Below are positions 32,951 to 41,794 of a DNA stretch of 64,000 bases, in pieces (the first letter of the stretch is position 1; every line of letters begins with the position of its first letter). A program made the translations under genes and the position numbers. The stretch lies in NCBI RefSeq assembly GCF_001553565.1, contig NZ_CP014228.1:558001-622000 (forward strand). Direction: 5' to 3'. Under the pieces are notes generated by a model. That model was given only the letters and a program-made list of their open reading frames with translations, made no database searches and was not told where the DNA came from. The stretch is from Actinomyces radicidentis (GTDB lineage: Bacteria > Actinomycetota > Actinomycetes > Actinomycetales > Actinomycetaceae).

Positions 32951-33321
32951 TCCCCCACCCTCCCACGTCCGGGAGCCGGCTCCCTCCATCGGTCTGCGGC
33001 CCGCGGCAGGGGGGGGCGCCGGTCATGAGGATCTCGCACGCCCGCGAGCGAGCGGGATCCGAGTCATAGCAGTCGTTGGTCGGCCTGCCCCGGCCGCCGA
33101 GGTCGGCGCCCGCGGCAGGCCTGACGGGCCCTGCCCGCCGCCGTCCGTGCAGGGGCGGCAGGTGCTCAGCCGGGCCCGGTGACCCGCCGCGCCGAGGGCC
33201 TGGCCGGACGGTCGAGGGCTCGATCGCCACGACGGGAGGGAGGCGTCGGTGCCCCACCCGAACCGCGAGACCGGGCAGTGTGAGGAGGGGGCGAGCACGC
33301 GGAGGAAGGCGTCAGCGTCGC
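32951..33321. other. Intergenic stretch, no gene seen
   Basis: About 370 bp of GC-rich DNA without a frame that has normal third-position bias or a recognisable product. A GCCCGCGAGCGAGCGGG-type inverted repeat is near 33040-33060. Nothing else stood out. Confidence 0.5.
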
Positions 33322-34725
33322 TCAGGAGCCGGAGCCGGGCCAGGCGTTGGCGACGCACCCGCCGAGGTCGACGGCCTGGGCCTGCATCACCGGAGCGGAT
33401 CTTCCCGGCCCCGGACAGGTCTCGACAGGGTGACCGAGCCAGGTGCCGAGCTCGTGGTTGATGAGGTACGCACGGTAGGTGGCGGCGTCGGTGAACGCGG
33501 GAACGAGGTGGCGCCAGCGGTCGGCGTTGAGGACGAGCCGGTTGGCGCTCGCGCACGACCAGGTGCCCTGCGTGTCCTGGCCCGCGCAGAGCTCGTCCAC
33601 GGTGTTGGGGGTGGCGAGGACCACGAGGAGGTCGGCGTCGTCCTGGTCCGCCACCTGCCGGAAGGCAACGCCGTCGATGACGCTCCACCCACGGGGGTCG
33701 GTGAGGACGGAGGTGGTGGCCCGGGCGACCTCGGCAGCGTCGAGGCCGGTCCCGTGCTCGACGGCGACGGCGACGGTGCGCTCTCCCCCGACCGGCGCCG
33801 GTGAAGGCGAGGGGACAGCGGCGCCCTGACCCTGATCCGCCTCGCCGGGCACGGGAGCGAACGTGAAGGTGCCGTCGCCGACGGCGTGGGAGCGGGTGAT
33901 GCCGTCGGAGGCGGGGCTCGGGACGGGCGTGGGCACGGTCGGCGTGAGCTCGGCGGCCGGGGCGACGGCCTGCGTGGGCTCATGGGTCGGCGCGAGGGTG
34001 GCCCGGGCGGCGGCGCCCGGGGCGGATCCCGGCGCCGCAGAGGCGTCGTCGGCCGCGCAGCCGTGGAGGGCGGCGCTGAGGACGAGCAGGGCGGCGACGG
34101 CGACGCCCGCGCCGCGGACGAGCTTCCAGGGCTCCGCGAGGACGAGCTCACCCGAGCCGCCGGGGCGCCCGGGGCGAGCGGAGCGCACTGGACGCGCTGG
34201 GGGGACGTCGCGCCCGCCGCGGCGGCGGCCGGGGGCTGGGACGGCGCGGCCGGCGGCCCCGCGACGGGAGCGGGCTGCGGCAGGCTGGTGCGCTGCTCCT
34301 CGCCGGGACCTGTCGGTCCGCGACGCCTGCTCTCGGGAGGCGCCTGCGCGCCGGCTCGACGGCGCTCCGGCGTGCGGCCACGAGGACCTCGTCACGACGT
34401 CCGGGGCGCCCTCGAGGTCGCGCTGGCGGGAGCGGGAGCCGCGCGCGGCTCTCTCGGTGCGGCGGGGGCGGGGCGGCTCCGGCCTCCGGCCCTTCCGGCC
34501 CCCTCGGGAGCCGTGCCGGGCGGGCGCGGACGGGGGCACGCCGTCGTGGGCGCGGCCCGGCTGACGCTCCGCGGGCCCGGGGGCGGTGCTGGAGCGACCG
34601 CGCTCGGGGCCCTGACCGGACGCCCTGGTGCCGTCGGCGCGCCCTGCACCGCCGAGACCCCGCGGTCGTCGCGGGGTGGCCCCCTGGCCGCGCCGACCTG
34701 GCAATCCGGATGTCATGGACGGCAT
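33322..34725 (-). CDS. DUF3152-family membrane-anchored protein with degenerate zinc motif
   Basis: A 467-residue protein: a basic, Pro/Arg/Gly-rich cytoplasmic region (about 1-205), one membrane helix (VRGAGVAVAALLVLSAALHGCAA, about 210-232), a Thr/Pro/Ala-rich linker and a DUF3152 domain. That domain has conserved Cys (DELCAGQDTQGTWSCASANRLVLNADRW) and the closing VANAWPGSGS. Its metalloprotease-like motif reads HELGTWLGHPVETC, lacking the second His of HExxHxxGxxH. I chose ATG 34725 for the GGAGAG upstream. It follows a paralogue with the intact motif. Confidence 0.75.
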   Translation of the reverse strand: MPSMTSGLPGRRGQGATPRRPRGLGGAGRADGTRASGQGPERGRSSTAPGPAERQPGRAHDGVPPSAPARHGSRGGRKGRRPEPPRPRRTERAARGSRSRQRDLEGAPDVVTRSSWPHAGAPSSRRAGASREQASRTDRSRRGAAHQPAAARSRRGAAGRAVPAPGRRRGGRDVPPARPVRSARPGRPGGSGELVLAEPWKLVRGAGVAVAALLVLSAALHGCAADDASAAPGSAPGAAARATLAPTHEPTQAVAPAAELTPTVPTPVPSPASDGITRSHAVGDGTFTFAPVPGEADQGQGAAVPSPSPAPVGGERTVAVAVEHGTGLDAAEVARATTSVLTDPRGWSVIDGVAFRQVADQDDADLLVVLATPNTVDELCAGQDTQGTWSCASANRLVLNADRWRHLVPAFTDAATYRAYLINHELGTWLGHPVETCPGPGRSAPVMQAQAVDLGGCVANAWPGSGS

Positions 34726-34867
34726 TGTGCGGCGCTCTCCTCCCTGCTGGTCCCGCCACGCCGTCGCCCCGCGTTGCAGACCGGCCTCGACGGTGCGACC
34801 TCGCACACGTTCTGCCCCGCGCGCTGGTCACCGGGTCGAGAACCAGGACCGGGCGGCACCGCTCGAC

Positions 34868-35848
34868 TCAGCCCGGCTGGTTGTCCTGCGTGGGCCAGGG
34901 GTTGGCGAGGCACTCACCGAGGCCCTTGGACTGCTGCATCATGACGGGGGCCTTGAGGCCCTTGCCGCCGCACTGCTCGTGACCGCGACCCAGGAAGTGG
35001 CCGACCTCGTGGTTGACGAGGTAGCCGCGGTAGTCCTCGAGCGAGCTGAACCAGGGGACGCCGTGGCTCCATCGGTCCGCGTTGATGACGACGTCGGCGC
35101 TGATCTGGCAGTCCCAGGTGCCGTCGGTCTCGAGCGGGGCGCAGAGCCTGTCGACGGTGCCGGGGGTGGCGACCTTGATGAAGAAGCCCGCCTGCGCCGG
35201 GTCGCTCACCTGCTTGAAGGAGACGTTGTCGATGGCGCGCCAGCCGCGCTCGTCGTTGAGGATCTTGGTGATGGTGGGGGCGATGGCGTTGACGTCGACG
35301 CCGGAGCCGTCCTCGGCCTCGAGGACGTAGGAGTAGACGGCCTGGGGCAGGCCCTCGGGCTGCGCGACCGGGTCCGCGACGGTCCACTGCTCGTGGCCGG
35401 TGGTCGCGGTGTGGATGATGCCGTCGGAGTCGACCGAGTAGGAGGCCGTCGGCGTCGGGTGGGCGTCCGCCGTCGCCGAGGAGGAGGCCTTGGCGCCGGG
35501 CTCCGCCGAGGTCGGGGCCGTCGCGGTCGCGGGGCCGCTCGCCGTCGGGCTCGGGGTGGCCGAGAGCACGGCGGAGGCGGTGGCCCGCGTCGTGCGGGAG
35601 GCGGACGCCGCCGTCGTCGCGCCCGCGGAGGCGTCGTTCCCGGAGGGCCCGCCCGTGACGCCGACGGCGAGGAGGCCGAGGACGATCGTGATGACGGCCG
35701 CGGCCACGACGAGGACGGCGGTGCGGGAGGTCAGCGGGAGGGTGCTCGAGAGGGTGGGGGCGGAGGAGGGGCGCTCCTCACTGCCCCGTCCGGGGTGCGA
35801 CGGGGAGCTCATGGGGTCATTGTCGGGCACGGTCGCACCCGTGGCCAC
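34868..35848 (-). CDS. DUF3152-family secreted metzincin-like protein
   Basis: A 326-residue protein with a short N-terminus, a membrane or signal-anchor helix (TAVLVVAAAVITIVLGLLAVGV, about 43-64), an 80-residue Ser/Ala/Thr-rich linker and a DUF3152 domain. The zinc-binding consensus HEVGHFLGRGHEQC is complete (HExxHxxGxxH), as in metzincin peptidases, with conserved Cys in DRLCAPLETDGTWDCQ. Two starts are possible: GTG 35848 (used here) or ATG 35812. It lies upstream of the degenerate copy and is probably its ancestor or partner. The biochemical role of the family is not established. Confidence 0.8.
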   Translation of the reverse strand: MATGATVPDNDPMSSPSHPGRGSEERPSSAPTLSSTLPLTSRTAVLVVAAAVITIVLGLLAVGVTGGPSGNDASAGATTAASASRTTRATASAVLSATPSPTASGPATATAPTSAEPGAKASSSATADAHPTPTASYSVDSDGIIHTATTGHEQWTVADPVAQPEGLPQAVYSYVLEAEDGSGVDVNAIAPTITKILNDERGWRAIDNVSFKQVSDPAQAGFFIKVATPGTVDRLCAPLETDGTWDCQISADVVINADRWSHGVPWFSSLEDYRGYLVNHEVGHFLGRGHEQCGGKGLKAPVMMQQSKGLGECLANPWPTQDNQPG

Positions 35849-35874
35849 CTCCCGCCCGGGACCGGGGCCGGATC

Positions 35875-37191
35875 GTGCGGGGACGTTCCCGCTACCCTCG
35901 CAGGGTGCGCCGCTGGTTCCCCGTCCTGCTGTCCGTGACCGTCATCGCCGTCTCCGTGCTCGTCGCCGCCGCCCCGGGCTCCGGACCGTTCATCGCGGTG
36001 GTCCTCGCGCTGGGCACCTCCGCCTACGCCTGCCTGGCGATGGCGATCGGCATCTCGACGCGGCTGCCGCTCGTGGAGACGGTCCTCGGGCCCCTCGACC
36101 GGGCCTACGGGGTCCACAAGGTCCTCGGCATCACGGCGCTCGTCCTCGTGCTCGCCCACCTCACCCTGGCGACGACGGCCTCGGCCTCGAGCGTCGGCAT
36201 CATCGAGCCGCAGCCGCTCGTCATCGGGCTCGGCGCGCTGGGGCTGCTCGTCCTGGCGGGGACGGCTGCGGTCGCCCTGTCCGACGTGTCGCACTCGCGC
36301 TTCCAGAAGGTGCACGGCTCTCTGGCCGGGGCCGCCTTCCTCATCCTCACGCTGCACGCCGTCGTCGCGGCGGCCACGGGCCACGGTCACGGCGCGGTGA
36401 CGACGGCGTGGACCGCGGTTCTCGCCGTCATCGGTCTTGGCGGGATCGCGCAGCGCATCCACCACCGCTACCTCGGCGGTCGGCGGATGAGGGTCACCGC
36501 GACGACGCCGCGGGAGCGGGCCCTCGAGGTGGACCTCGTCCCCTCCGACGACGGCGGCCGCGTCCCACCGGTGCGGCCCGGGCAGTTCATCGTGCTCACG
36601 GCGTCGCCCGGCGGCGTCCGCGAGGGGCACCCCTTCACGGTGACGCGCTCGGACGAGCACGGACTGTCCGTCATGGTGCGGGCCGTGGGCGACTGGACGG
36701 CTCTGCTCCAGGACGGGCTCGACGTCGGTGACGAGGTGCTCATCGACGGTCCCTTCGGCGGCTTCCTCCCGGCGACCTCCGGCACTCCGGAGGTCTGGGT
36801 CGCGGGCGGCTCCGGCGTCACGCCCTTCCTGGCGACGATCCGCCCGGTGCTGACCGAGGATCGGGCGACGCGCGCGGCGGGCGGCGAGCCGCCGGAGCGC
36901 TGGCCGGTCCGGCTCGTCGTCGCCGCGCACTCCCAGGAGGACGCTCCGGCCTGGGAGGAGCTGCGCGCGGCCGGAGAGGAGCTCGACTGGCTCACGGTGG
37001 TGCCCGCCTTCACGGAGTCGGGTGACAGGCTCGAGGACGAGACCCTCGACGCGCTCGTCGCGGACGCCCCGGCGGAGGCGTCCTGGTACGTGTGCGGGCC
37101 ACAGGACCTCACGAAGGCGGTCCGCGCGGCGCTGCGGCGGGCCGAGCGCTCCACGGAGCGGCTGCACGCCGAGCGCTTCGCCTGGCGCTGA
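35875..37191 (+). CDS. Ferric-reductase-like transmembrane flavoprotein
   Basis: A 438-residue membrane oxidoreductase. Six hydrophobic segments in the first 210 residues form a ferric-reductase-like domain with heme-type histidines in YGVHKVLG, LAHLTLA, FQKVHGSLAG and LTLHAVVAA. A cytosolic FAD domain (RPGQFIVLTASPGG, HPFTVTRS) and an NAD(P)H domain (VWVAGGSGVTPFLA, ending WYVCGPQDLTKAV) follow, so electrons pass from NAD(P)H across the membrane. GTG 35875 gives extra basic residues; GTG 35905 (VRRWFPVLL) is an equally plausible start. The electron acceptor is unknown. Confidence 0.85.
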   Translation: MRGRSRYPRRVRRWFPVLLSVTVIAVSVLVAAAPGSGPFIAVVLALGTSAYACLAMAIGISTRLPLVETVLGPLDRAYGVHKVLGITALVLVLAHLTLATTASASSVGIIEPQPLVIGLGALGLLVLAGTAAVALSDVSHSRFQKVHGSLAGAAFLILTLHAVVAAATGHGHGAVTTAWTAVLAVIGLGGIAQRIHHRYLGGRRMRVTATTPRERALEVDLVPSDDGGRVPPVRPGQFIVLTASPGGVREGHPFTVTRSDEHGLSVMVRAVGDWTALLQDGLDVGDEVLIDGPFGGFLPATSGTPEVWVAGGSGVTPFLATIRPVLTEDRATRAAGGEPPERWPVRLVVAAHSQEDAPAWEELRAAGEELDWLTVVPAFTESGDRLEDETLDALVADAPAEASWYVCGPQDLTKAVRAALRRAERSTERLHAERFAWR

Positions 37192-37202
37192 CCCCGTCGT
37201 CC

Positions 37203-37676
37203 TCAGCGGCCGGCGGCGACCACCCGGCGCAGGAGCCGGGCGAGGTCCTCGGCGCCGTCGTCCCCGACGGGCTCGACGAGGCGGCGGCGGACGGCTCGCA
37301 GGCGCGCGGGCCGGGCGGCGCCGAGGCGGCGCGCGCCCTCCCCGGTGAGGTGGACGGCGACCGCGCCGGCGCCGGACTCGCGCCGCACGAGGCCCCGGGA
37401 CTCCATACGGGCCAGGAGGTGGGAGACGCGGCTGCGCTCCCAGCCGAGCGCGCCCGCGAGCGCGGAGGAGCGCAGTGAGGTCCCGGCGACGTCGAGGCGG
37501 ACGAGGACGGCGATCTCGGTGTCGGTCACGTCCGCGGCGGTGGAGGCGGCGGCGACGACGTCGCGCTCGACGGCGTGGAAGGCCTCCTTGAGGAGGGACC
37601 AGAGCTCGTAGTCGCGCGCGGCGCTCTCGTCATCGCCCGGGACGGCGAGGCCCTCTCCCTGTGCCATGCCGGACAT
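37203..37676 (-). CDS. MarR-family transcriptional regulator
   Basis: A 157-residue winged-helix regulator. The DNA-binding part is LRSSALAGALGWERSRVSHLLARMESRGLVRRE, followed by the wing (AVAVHLTGEGARRL), with dimerisation helices at both ends. ATG 37676 and ATG 37667 are both possible; AGGATG sits upstream of the second. GTGTTGACAC just upstream could be a self-operator. It is convergent with the ferric-reductase-like gene. Ligand and targets unknown. Confidence 0.85.
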   Translation of the reverse strand: MSGMAQGEGLAVPGDDESAARDYELWSLLKEAFHAVERDVVAAASTAADVTDTEIAVLVRLDVAGTSLRSSALAGALGWERSRVSHLLARMESRGLVRRESGAGAVAVHLTGEGARRLGAARPARLRAVRRRLVEPVGDDGAEDLARLLRRVVAAGR

Positions 37677-37866
37677 CCTGCCCGTGTTGACACGTCACCA
37701 CAACCGGAGCCGTCGTCCCCCAGGCGACCTCCTCGCGCCCGGCGCCGACGCCGCCACGGTACTGGTGCTCGGCTCCGCGGGCTTCGCGCTGGTGGCCGCG
37801 CTCATCGCCGTCGACGAGGTGCTGCGACGCCGGGGCACGACCACGGTGAGCGCCTCGACGCGCTGA
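37666..37866 (+). CDS. Possible small membrane protein
   Basis: A 66-codon frame overlapping the start of the MarR gene on the other strand. Its second half has normal codon bias and a single hydrophobic helix (ATVLVLGSAGFALVAALIAV) followed by DEVLRRRG. An internal TTG or GTG near 37684 may be the true start. No homologue recognised, so it may be chance. Confidence 0.35.
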   Translation: MPDILPVLTRHHNRSRRPPGDLLAPGADAATVLVLGSAGFALVAALIAVDEVLRRRGTTTVSASTR

Positions 37867-37890
37867 GACCGCCGCGCGCAGGCCGCCCGG

Positions 37891-38403
37891 TCAGGGGCGC
37901 CAGCGGCGCAGCTCGGTCGTCTCCGTGTACGGCTGGGGCGAGGGGTAGCTGATGAGCTCGAGAGTCGATCCCCACGGGGTGCGGGCGTAGACGAAGCGGT
38001 TGCCGTCACCGGCCTCGACGCTCGGCAGCGGGCGGGGCGCGGCGAGCATGCTGCCTCCGGCGGCGACGACGTCCGCCGAGGTCGCCTCGATGTCGTCGGT
38101 GTAGACGGCGACGTGCTGCCAGCCAAGGTCGCAGGGCAGGGACGGGTCCTGCTGGCGCGGGCCACGGAACTCGAAGAGCTCGAGGCCCGGGCCGTTGGGC
38201 AGGCGGATCATCCGGATCGCGCACTCCTCGGTGCCGAGCGGGACGCCGAGGCGCTCATCGGTGGGGTCGCCGGCCTTGGGGCCGTCCTCCCTGGGGAGCG
38301 TGTCGTAGAGGACCTGGGCGCCGAGCGCGCGGACGAAGAAGTCCGTCGCGGCGTCGAGGTCGGGGACGGTGACGCCGACGTGGCCGATGCCTCGAGTGGT
38401 CAT
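37891..38403 (-). CDS. VOC-family (glyoxalase-like) protein
   Basis: A 170-residue single-subunit VOC protein. It begins RGIGHVGVTVPDLDAATDFFVRALG, has LGWQHVAVYTDDI at the start of the second beta-alpha-beta module and RTPWGSTLELISYP at the end, so possible metal ligands are His9, Glu in LELFEF, His in WQHVAV and Glu in TLELIS. Substrate unknown; members include glyoxalase I, dioxygenases and fosfomycin-resistance proteins. ATG 38403, with no operon partner. Confidence 0.85.
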   Translation of the reverse strand: MTTRGIGHVGVTVPDLDAATDFFVRALGAQVLYDTLPREDGPKAGDPTDERLGVPLGTEECAIRMIRLPNGPGLELFEFRGPRQQDPSLPCDLGWQHVAVYTDDIEATSADVVAAGGSMLAAPRPLPSVEAGDGNRFVYARTPWGSTLELISYPSPQPYTETTELRRWRP

Positions 38404-38480
38404 GGTGGTCTCTTCTCACCTGCTCCCCACCGTAGTCCGCGCCCGCCGTGGTCGCCGGTCCCGTTCCACCCCAGGGACGC

Positions 38481-38520
38481 GATCGGGCCGCCGTCCCCGG
38501 GAGGGGACGGCGGCCCGATC
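38481..38520. terminator. Terminator hairpin with 18-bp perfect stem
   Basis: GATCGGGCCGCCGTCCCC (38481-38498) pairs perfectly with 38503-38520 around the tetraloop GGGA. It lies 40 bases after the cold-shock gene stop and upstream of the VOC promoter. Confidence 0.85.
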
Positions 38521-38559
38521 GACAACCGTGACGCCCCGTGCGGGGCGGTCAGCGGGTGC

Positions 38560-38763
38560 TCAGATGGTGGTGACGTTGGCGGCCTGGAGGCCCTTGGGGC
38601 CCGACTCGACGTCGTACTCGACCTTGGCGCCCTCGTCGAGGGAGCGGAAGCCGGTGGAGTTGATGGCGGAGAAGTGGACGAAGACGTCGTCCGTGCCGTC
38701 GTCGGGCTGGATGAAGCCGAAGCCCTTGTCGGGGTTGAACCACTTGACGGTTCCGGTGGCCAT
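38560..38763 (-). CDS. Cold-shock protein (CspA family)
   Basis: A 67-residue single cold-shock domain with RNP1 (KGFGFIQ) and RNP2 (VFVHFSAI) motifs. Such proteins bind single-stranded RNA or DNA and melt mRNA structure. ATG 38763 follows AGAAGGAAG. The long untranslated stretch upstream (to about 38900) could be the cold-responsive 5' leader common in csp genes. The terminator at 38481-38520 closes the transcript. Confidence 0.95.
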   Translation of the reverse strand: MATGTVKWFNPDKGFGFIQPDDGTDDVFVHFSAINSTGFRSLDEGAKVEYDVESGPKGLQAANVTTI

Positions 38764-39111
38764 GAGATCTTCCTTCTGGAGGGTGGAGCGACCGCGGGTC
38801 GGGCACTCCCTGGAGCATGCTCGAGCGAGCAGAAGGAACCGTGAGGCCCCGTGGCCGGGCTCCGATCGGAGCAGCCAACTGTCGAACAATGGCTTCACCC
38901 TACGCCATGGTCCCTCGGTGCGGGCCCGCTTGGGGACCGCGCGGGGGCCGTGGCCGAACCGTGTCGGACGGCGCCGGCTCAGCCACCGGGTCCCCGGCAG
39001 GGCGGTCGGGCGGCGCACGTCCCAGCAGGTGAGAGGTCCCGGGACGCGGGTTCGCCTCACGCGCCCGCCTTCCTAGGCTCCAGGGGCACCACCACCACGA
39101 AGGAGACCACC

Positions 39112-39606
39112 GTGTCCGTCATCCCGGAGCTGCTCGAGAACAACGCCGCCTACGCCAAGGGCTTCGAGGGCACGCTCGCCCTCCCGCCGTCGAAGCAGGT
39201 CGCCGTCGTCGCCTGCATGGACGCCCGCCTCGACGTCTACCGCCTCCTCGGCCTGGGCGAGGGCGAGGCCCACGTCATCCGCAACGCCGGCGGCGTCATC
39301 ACCGAGGACGTCCTGCGCTATCTCGCCATCAGCCAGCGCCTGCTCGGCACCCGCGAGATCGTCCTCATCCACCACACCGACTGCGGCATGCTCAGCTTCA
39401 AGGACGCCGAGTTCCGCGACTCCATCGAGTCCGAGACCGGCTCGCGCCCCGAGTGGAGCTCCCGCGACTTCGCCGACCTCGACGCCGACGTGCGGGACTC
39501 CCTCGCCCGCGTGGCCGCCGACCCGTACCTGTCGCACAAGGACTCCGTGCGCGGCTTCGTCTTCGACGTCGCCACCGGCGAGCTCCGCGAGGTCGAGACG
39601 GTCTGA
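39112..39606 (+). CDS. Beta-class carbonic anhydrase
   Basis: A 164-residue zinc enzyme converting CO2 and bicarbonate. The zinc ligands are in VVACMDARLD (Cys with the Asp-Arg dyad) and LIHHTDCGM (His and Cys). The short length matches the compact beta class (for example Rv1284-like). GTG 39112 has AAGGAG at the right distance. Cytosolic, single gene. Confidence 0.93.
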   Translation: MSVIPELLENNAAYAKGFEGTLALPPSKQVAVVACMDARLDVYRLLGLGEGEAHVIRNAGGVITEDVLRYLAISQRLLGTREIVLIHHTDCGMLSFKDAEFRDSIESETGSRPEWSSRDFADLDADVRDSLARVAADPYLSHKDSVRGFVFDVATGELREVETV

Positions 39607-39615
39607 GTCCCTCGC

Positions 39616-39679
39616 CCTCCGGGTGCTCCCGCCCGGAGGTACTCACGACCTCGAACCCCGGCCCGCTCTCCAGCGGGCC
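39616..39679. terminator. Two consecutive hairpins after the carbonic anhydrase gene
   Basis: CCTCCGGG/CCCGGAGG (39616-39623, 39632-39639) and GGCCCGCT/AGCGGGCC (39660-39667, 39672-39679), each with an 8-bp perfect stem. They begin 10 bases after the stop codon. Confidence 0.65.
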
Positions 39680-39727
39680 CGGGCTCGACGTCGTCCCGGG
39701 GCGGCGGTTCAGCAGCCCGTCTGCGGG

Positions 39728-40052
39728 TCAGGGCCGGGTCATGAAGGCCGCGGTGCGCAGGAGCAGGTCACGGGGCAGGGGCTCGTCGAGCGGGAACCAC
39801 AGGGTGCCCTTGCCGTGGCGGTAGGGCGCGAGCTCCGCCTCGAGGGCCTCGTCCCTTGGCACCAGGTAGACGGCGCCGTGGTCCTTCCAGCCGGAGACGT
39901 ACATCCGGCAGGCCTTGGGCTTGCCGATCCGGTAGCCGATGAGGCCGTAGGAGACGACCTCGACGGCGCCCGGCGCGGCCCTCGGCGACGCCGTCGAGGA
40001 AGTCGGCGACGGGCACGTCGGTCGGCTGGATCTTGTTCTCGCTCGCGGCCAT
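39728..40052 (-). pseudogene. DUF1801-family protein, frameshifted
   Basis: ATG 40052 encodes MAASENKIQPTDVPVADFLDGVAEG in one frame. The family continues in another frame as APGAVEVVSYGLIGYRIGKP and LWFPLDEPLPRDLL to 39728. The total length (325) is not divisible by three, and about 15-18 residues normally found between these segments are missing, so a small deletion shifted the frame. The intact family (YdhG/Fra-like) may act in iron handling. Confidence 0.7.
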
Positions 40053-40211
40053 GGCGGGAGCATGCCCGGCGGTCGGCCGCGGAGCGTCGCCACCCGCGGG
40101 CGCTGCGGGCCGCCCCTGCGTCAGCACCGGGCGGGGCGCGCGCGGGGCCTCCCGCGCCCTAGAGTGGCGGCGCACCACCACCCCGTCCGCCCCGCTCCCC
40201 CCGGAGGTCCC

Positions 40212-40808
40212 GTGAGCCTCAAGCACGCCGTCGCCCGCGCCTTCCTCGCCGTCTCGCCGTGGAGGGTGGTCACGCAGGAGATGCCGGAGCGGGTCGTCCT
40301 CATCGGGGCGCCCCACACCTCCTACCTCGACGGCGTCCTCATGGCCGTCTCGCTGTGGTCGACGGATCGCGACTTCCGCTTCCTCGTCAAGGACTCCGCG
40401 GCGCACGCCCCGGTCATCGGCGGACTCATCCGCGGGATCGGCGGGATCCCGGTGGAGCGCTCCGCCTCGCACGGCCTGGTCGAGCAGATGATCGAGCGCT
40501 TCGCCGACGGAGCCCCCTTCACCCTGTGCCTCACGCCGAAGGGCACGCGCGGGCGGCGCGAGTACTGGAAGTCCGGCTTCTACCGGATCGCGACCGCGGC
40601 GGACGTGCCGATCCAGCTCGGCTTCATCGACCGTCGCGACCGCACCTTCGGCTGGGGCCCCACGTACCGGCTCACCGGGGACGTGCGCGCGGACATGGAC
40701 GTCATCCGCGCCTTCTACGACGGCAAGCAGGGCGTACGGCCCGAGCTCACCTGCGTCCCGCGGCTGCGCACCGAGGACGAGGCGGCCTCGGGCTCGGCCG
40801 GCGCCTGA
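40212..40808 (+). CDS. 1-acyl-glycerol-phosphate acyltransferase-like protein (PlsC family)
   Basis: A 198-residue acyltransferase. The catalytic block is APHTSYLDGVLM (H-x4-D), with FLVKDSAAHAPVIGGLIRGIGGIPVER as the second block and LTPKGTRG in place of the usual phosphate-binding FPEGTRS, a known variant of bacterial homologues. GTG 40212 follows GGAGG. It probably transfers fatty acyl groups to a glycerophospholipid or related acceptor at the inner membrane. Confidence 0.82.
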   Translation: MSLKHAVARAFLAVSPWRVVTQEMPERVVLIGAPHTSYLDGVLMAVSLWSTDRDFRFLVKDSAAHAPVIGGLIRGIGGIPVERSASHGLVEQMIERFADGAPFTLCLTPKGTRGRREYWKSGFYRIATAADVPIQLGFIDRRDRTFGWGPTYRLTGDVRADMDVIRAFYDGKQGVRPELTCVPRLRTEDEAASGSAGA

Positions 40809-40830
40809 GGCGCGGTCGGCGCGGGCCAGC

Positions 40831-41567
40831 TCAGTCGCGGCCGATGAGGCGCCGCGCAGAGCGGACGTCCTCGCCGAGCGGCGCGAGCGCCTCGAGGAGG
40901 GCGTCGACGGCGGCGTTCGCCTCGTCGTCGGAGACGGGCTCGAGGAGGTCGAGGACGATGTAGACGGATTGGGTCTCGTCGGTGAGGGCGGTACGGCGGC
41001 ACTGGCGCCAGTTCCAGCGGCGGCAGGTGACGCCCCCGTCGTCGCGCCAGACGACCTCGCCGGGCTCGGGGTACTCGATGACGCCCTCACCCGAGCTCAT
41101 CGTGTCGAAGTCCTCCTCGCCGGTGGCGCGCACAAGGCGGGCCGGCCCCTCATAGCGGGCGAGGTCCTCACCGCCGAGGGGGATCTGGTAGAGGACGGAG
41201 ATCCGTTGTAGAGGTCGGTGAGCGCGTTGACGCGCGGAAGGCCGTCGCCGGCGCGGCGGGTGAGGGCCTCGAGGCTGTTGCGGGTGCGCTTGAGCTTGGC
41301 GCCGAAGGCCTTGTAGGCCTCGCGCCAAACGGCGACGTGCGGCAGCTCGATGACGGGGGTGCCGGCGAGGAGCTCGCGGGCGCGCTCCTCAGCCGCGGCG
41401 ATGAGGCCGTCGGCGACCGAGGACGGGGCACCGGCGTCGATGCCCTCGACGACGACGAGCATCGCGCGGTAGTCGGGGCGCAGCTCGAGGACGGCGGGGT
41501 CGACGGCGCAGTCGGCGAGGAAGGCGGCGGCCCCGGCGCTGACGCGGGCGGTCCTGGTCTCAGGCAT
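40831..41567 (-). pseudogene. B3/B4 tRNA-binding-domain protein, frameshifted
   Basis: ATG 41567 starts MPETRTARVSAGAAAFLAD and runs to VNALTDLYN; the family then continues in another frame with ISVLYQIPLGGEDLARYEG, ending SARRLIGRD at 40831. One base is missing near 41204, within an expected Ala or Gly codon. The product is a stand-alone B3/4 domain as in the phenylalanyl-tRNA synthetase beta chain, likely an editing factor. A sequencing error would give an intact 245-residue protein. Confidence 0.75.
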
Positions 41568-41794
41568 GGTGGGTTCCTCGCGTCGGTCGGTCCGGGCCGG
41601 CTCGCGGCCCCGGCTGCTCGGCTCGAGCGTAGGGCCGTCCCGGCGGGCGAGACGCGGAGGTCCGGACGGCGGTCCGGCGGGTGCGCACCGCCCCGGCGCG
41701 GAGCGGCTCCCCACCCCGGCACGGAACGGCGCCTACCCTCGGTGGCGCCGCGGTCCGCCGCGGCGACGCACCCCGTCCCGACGCAAGGACCCTC

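Noticed and set aside
35905..37191. A bacterial NADPH oxidase (superoxide-generating) role for the ferric-reductase-like protein
   Set aside because: The domain order allows it, but no residue distinguishes it from other ferric-reductase-like flavoproteins, so the general name was kept.
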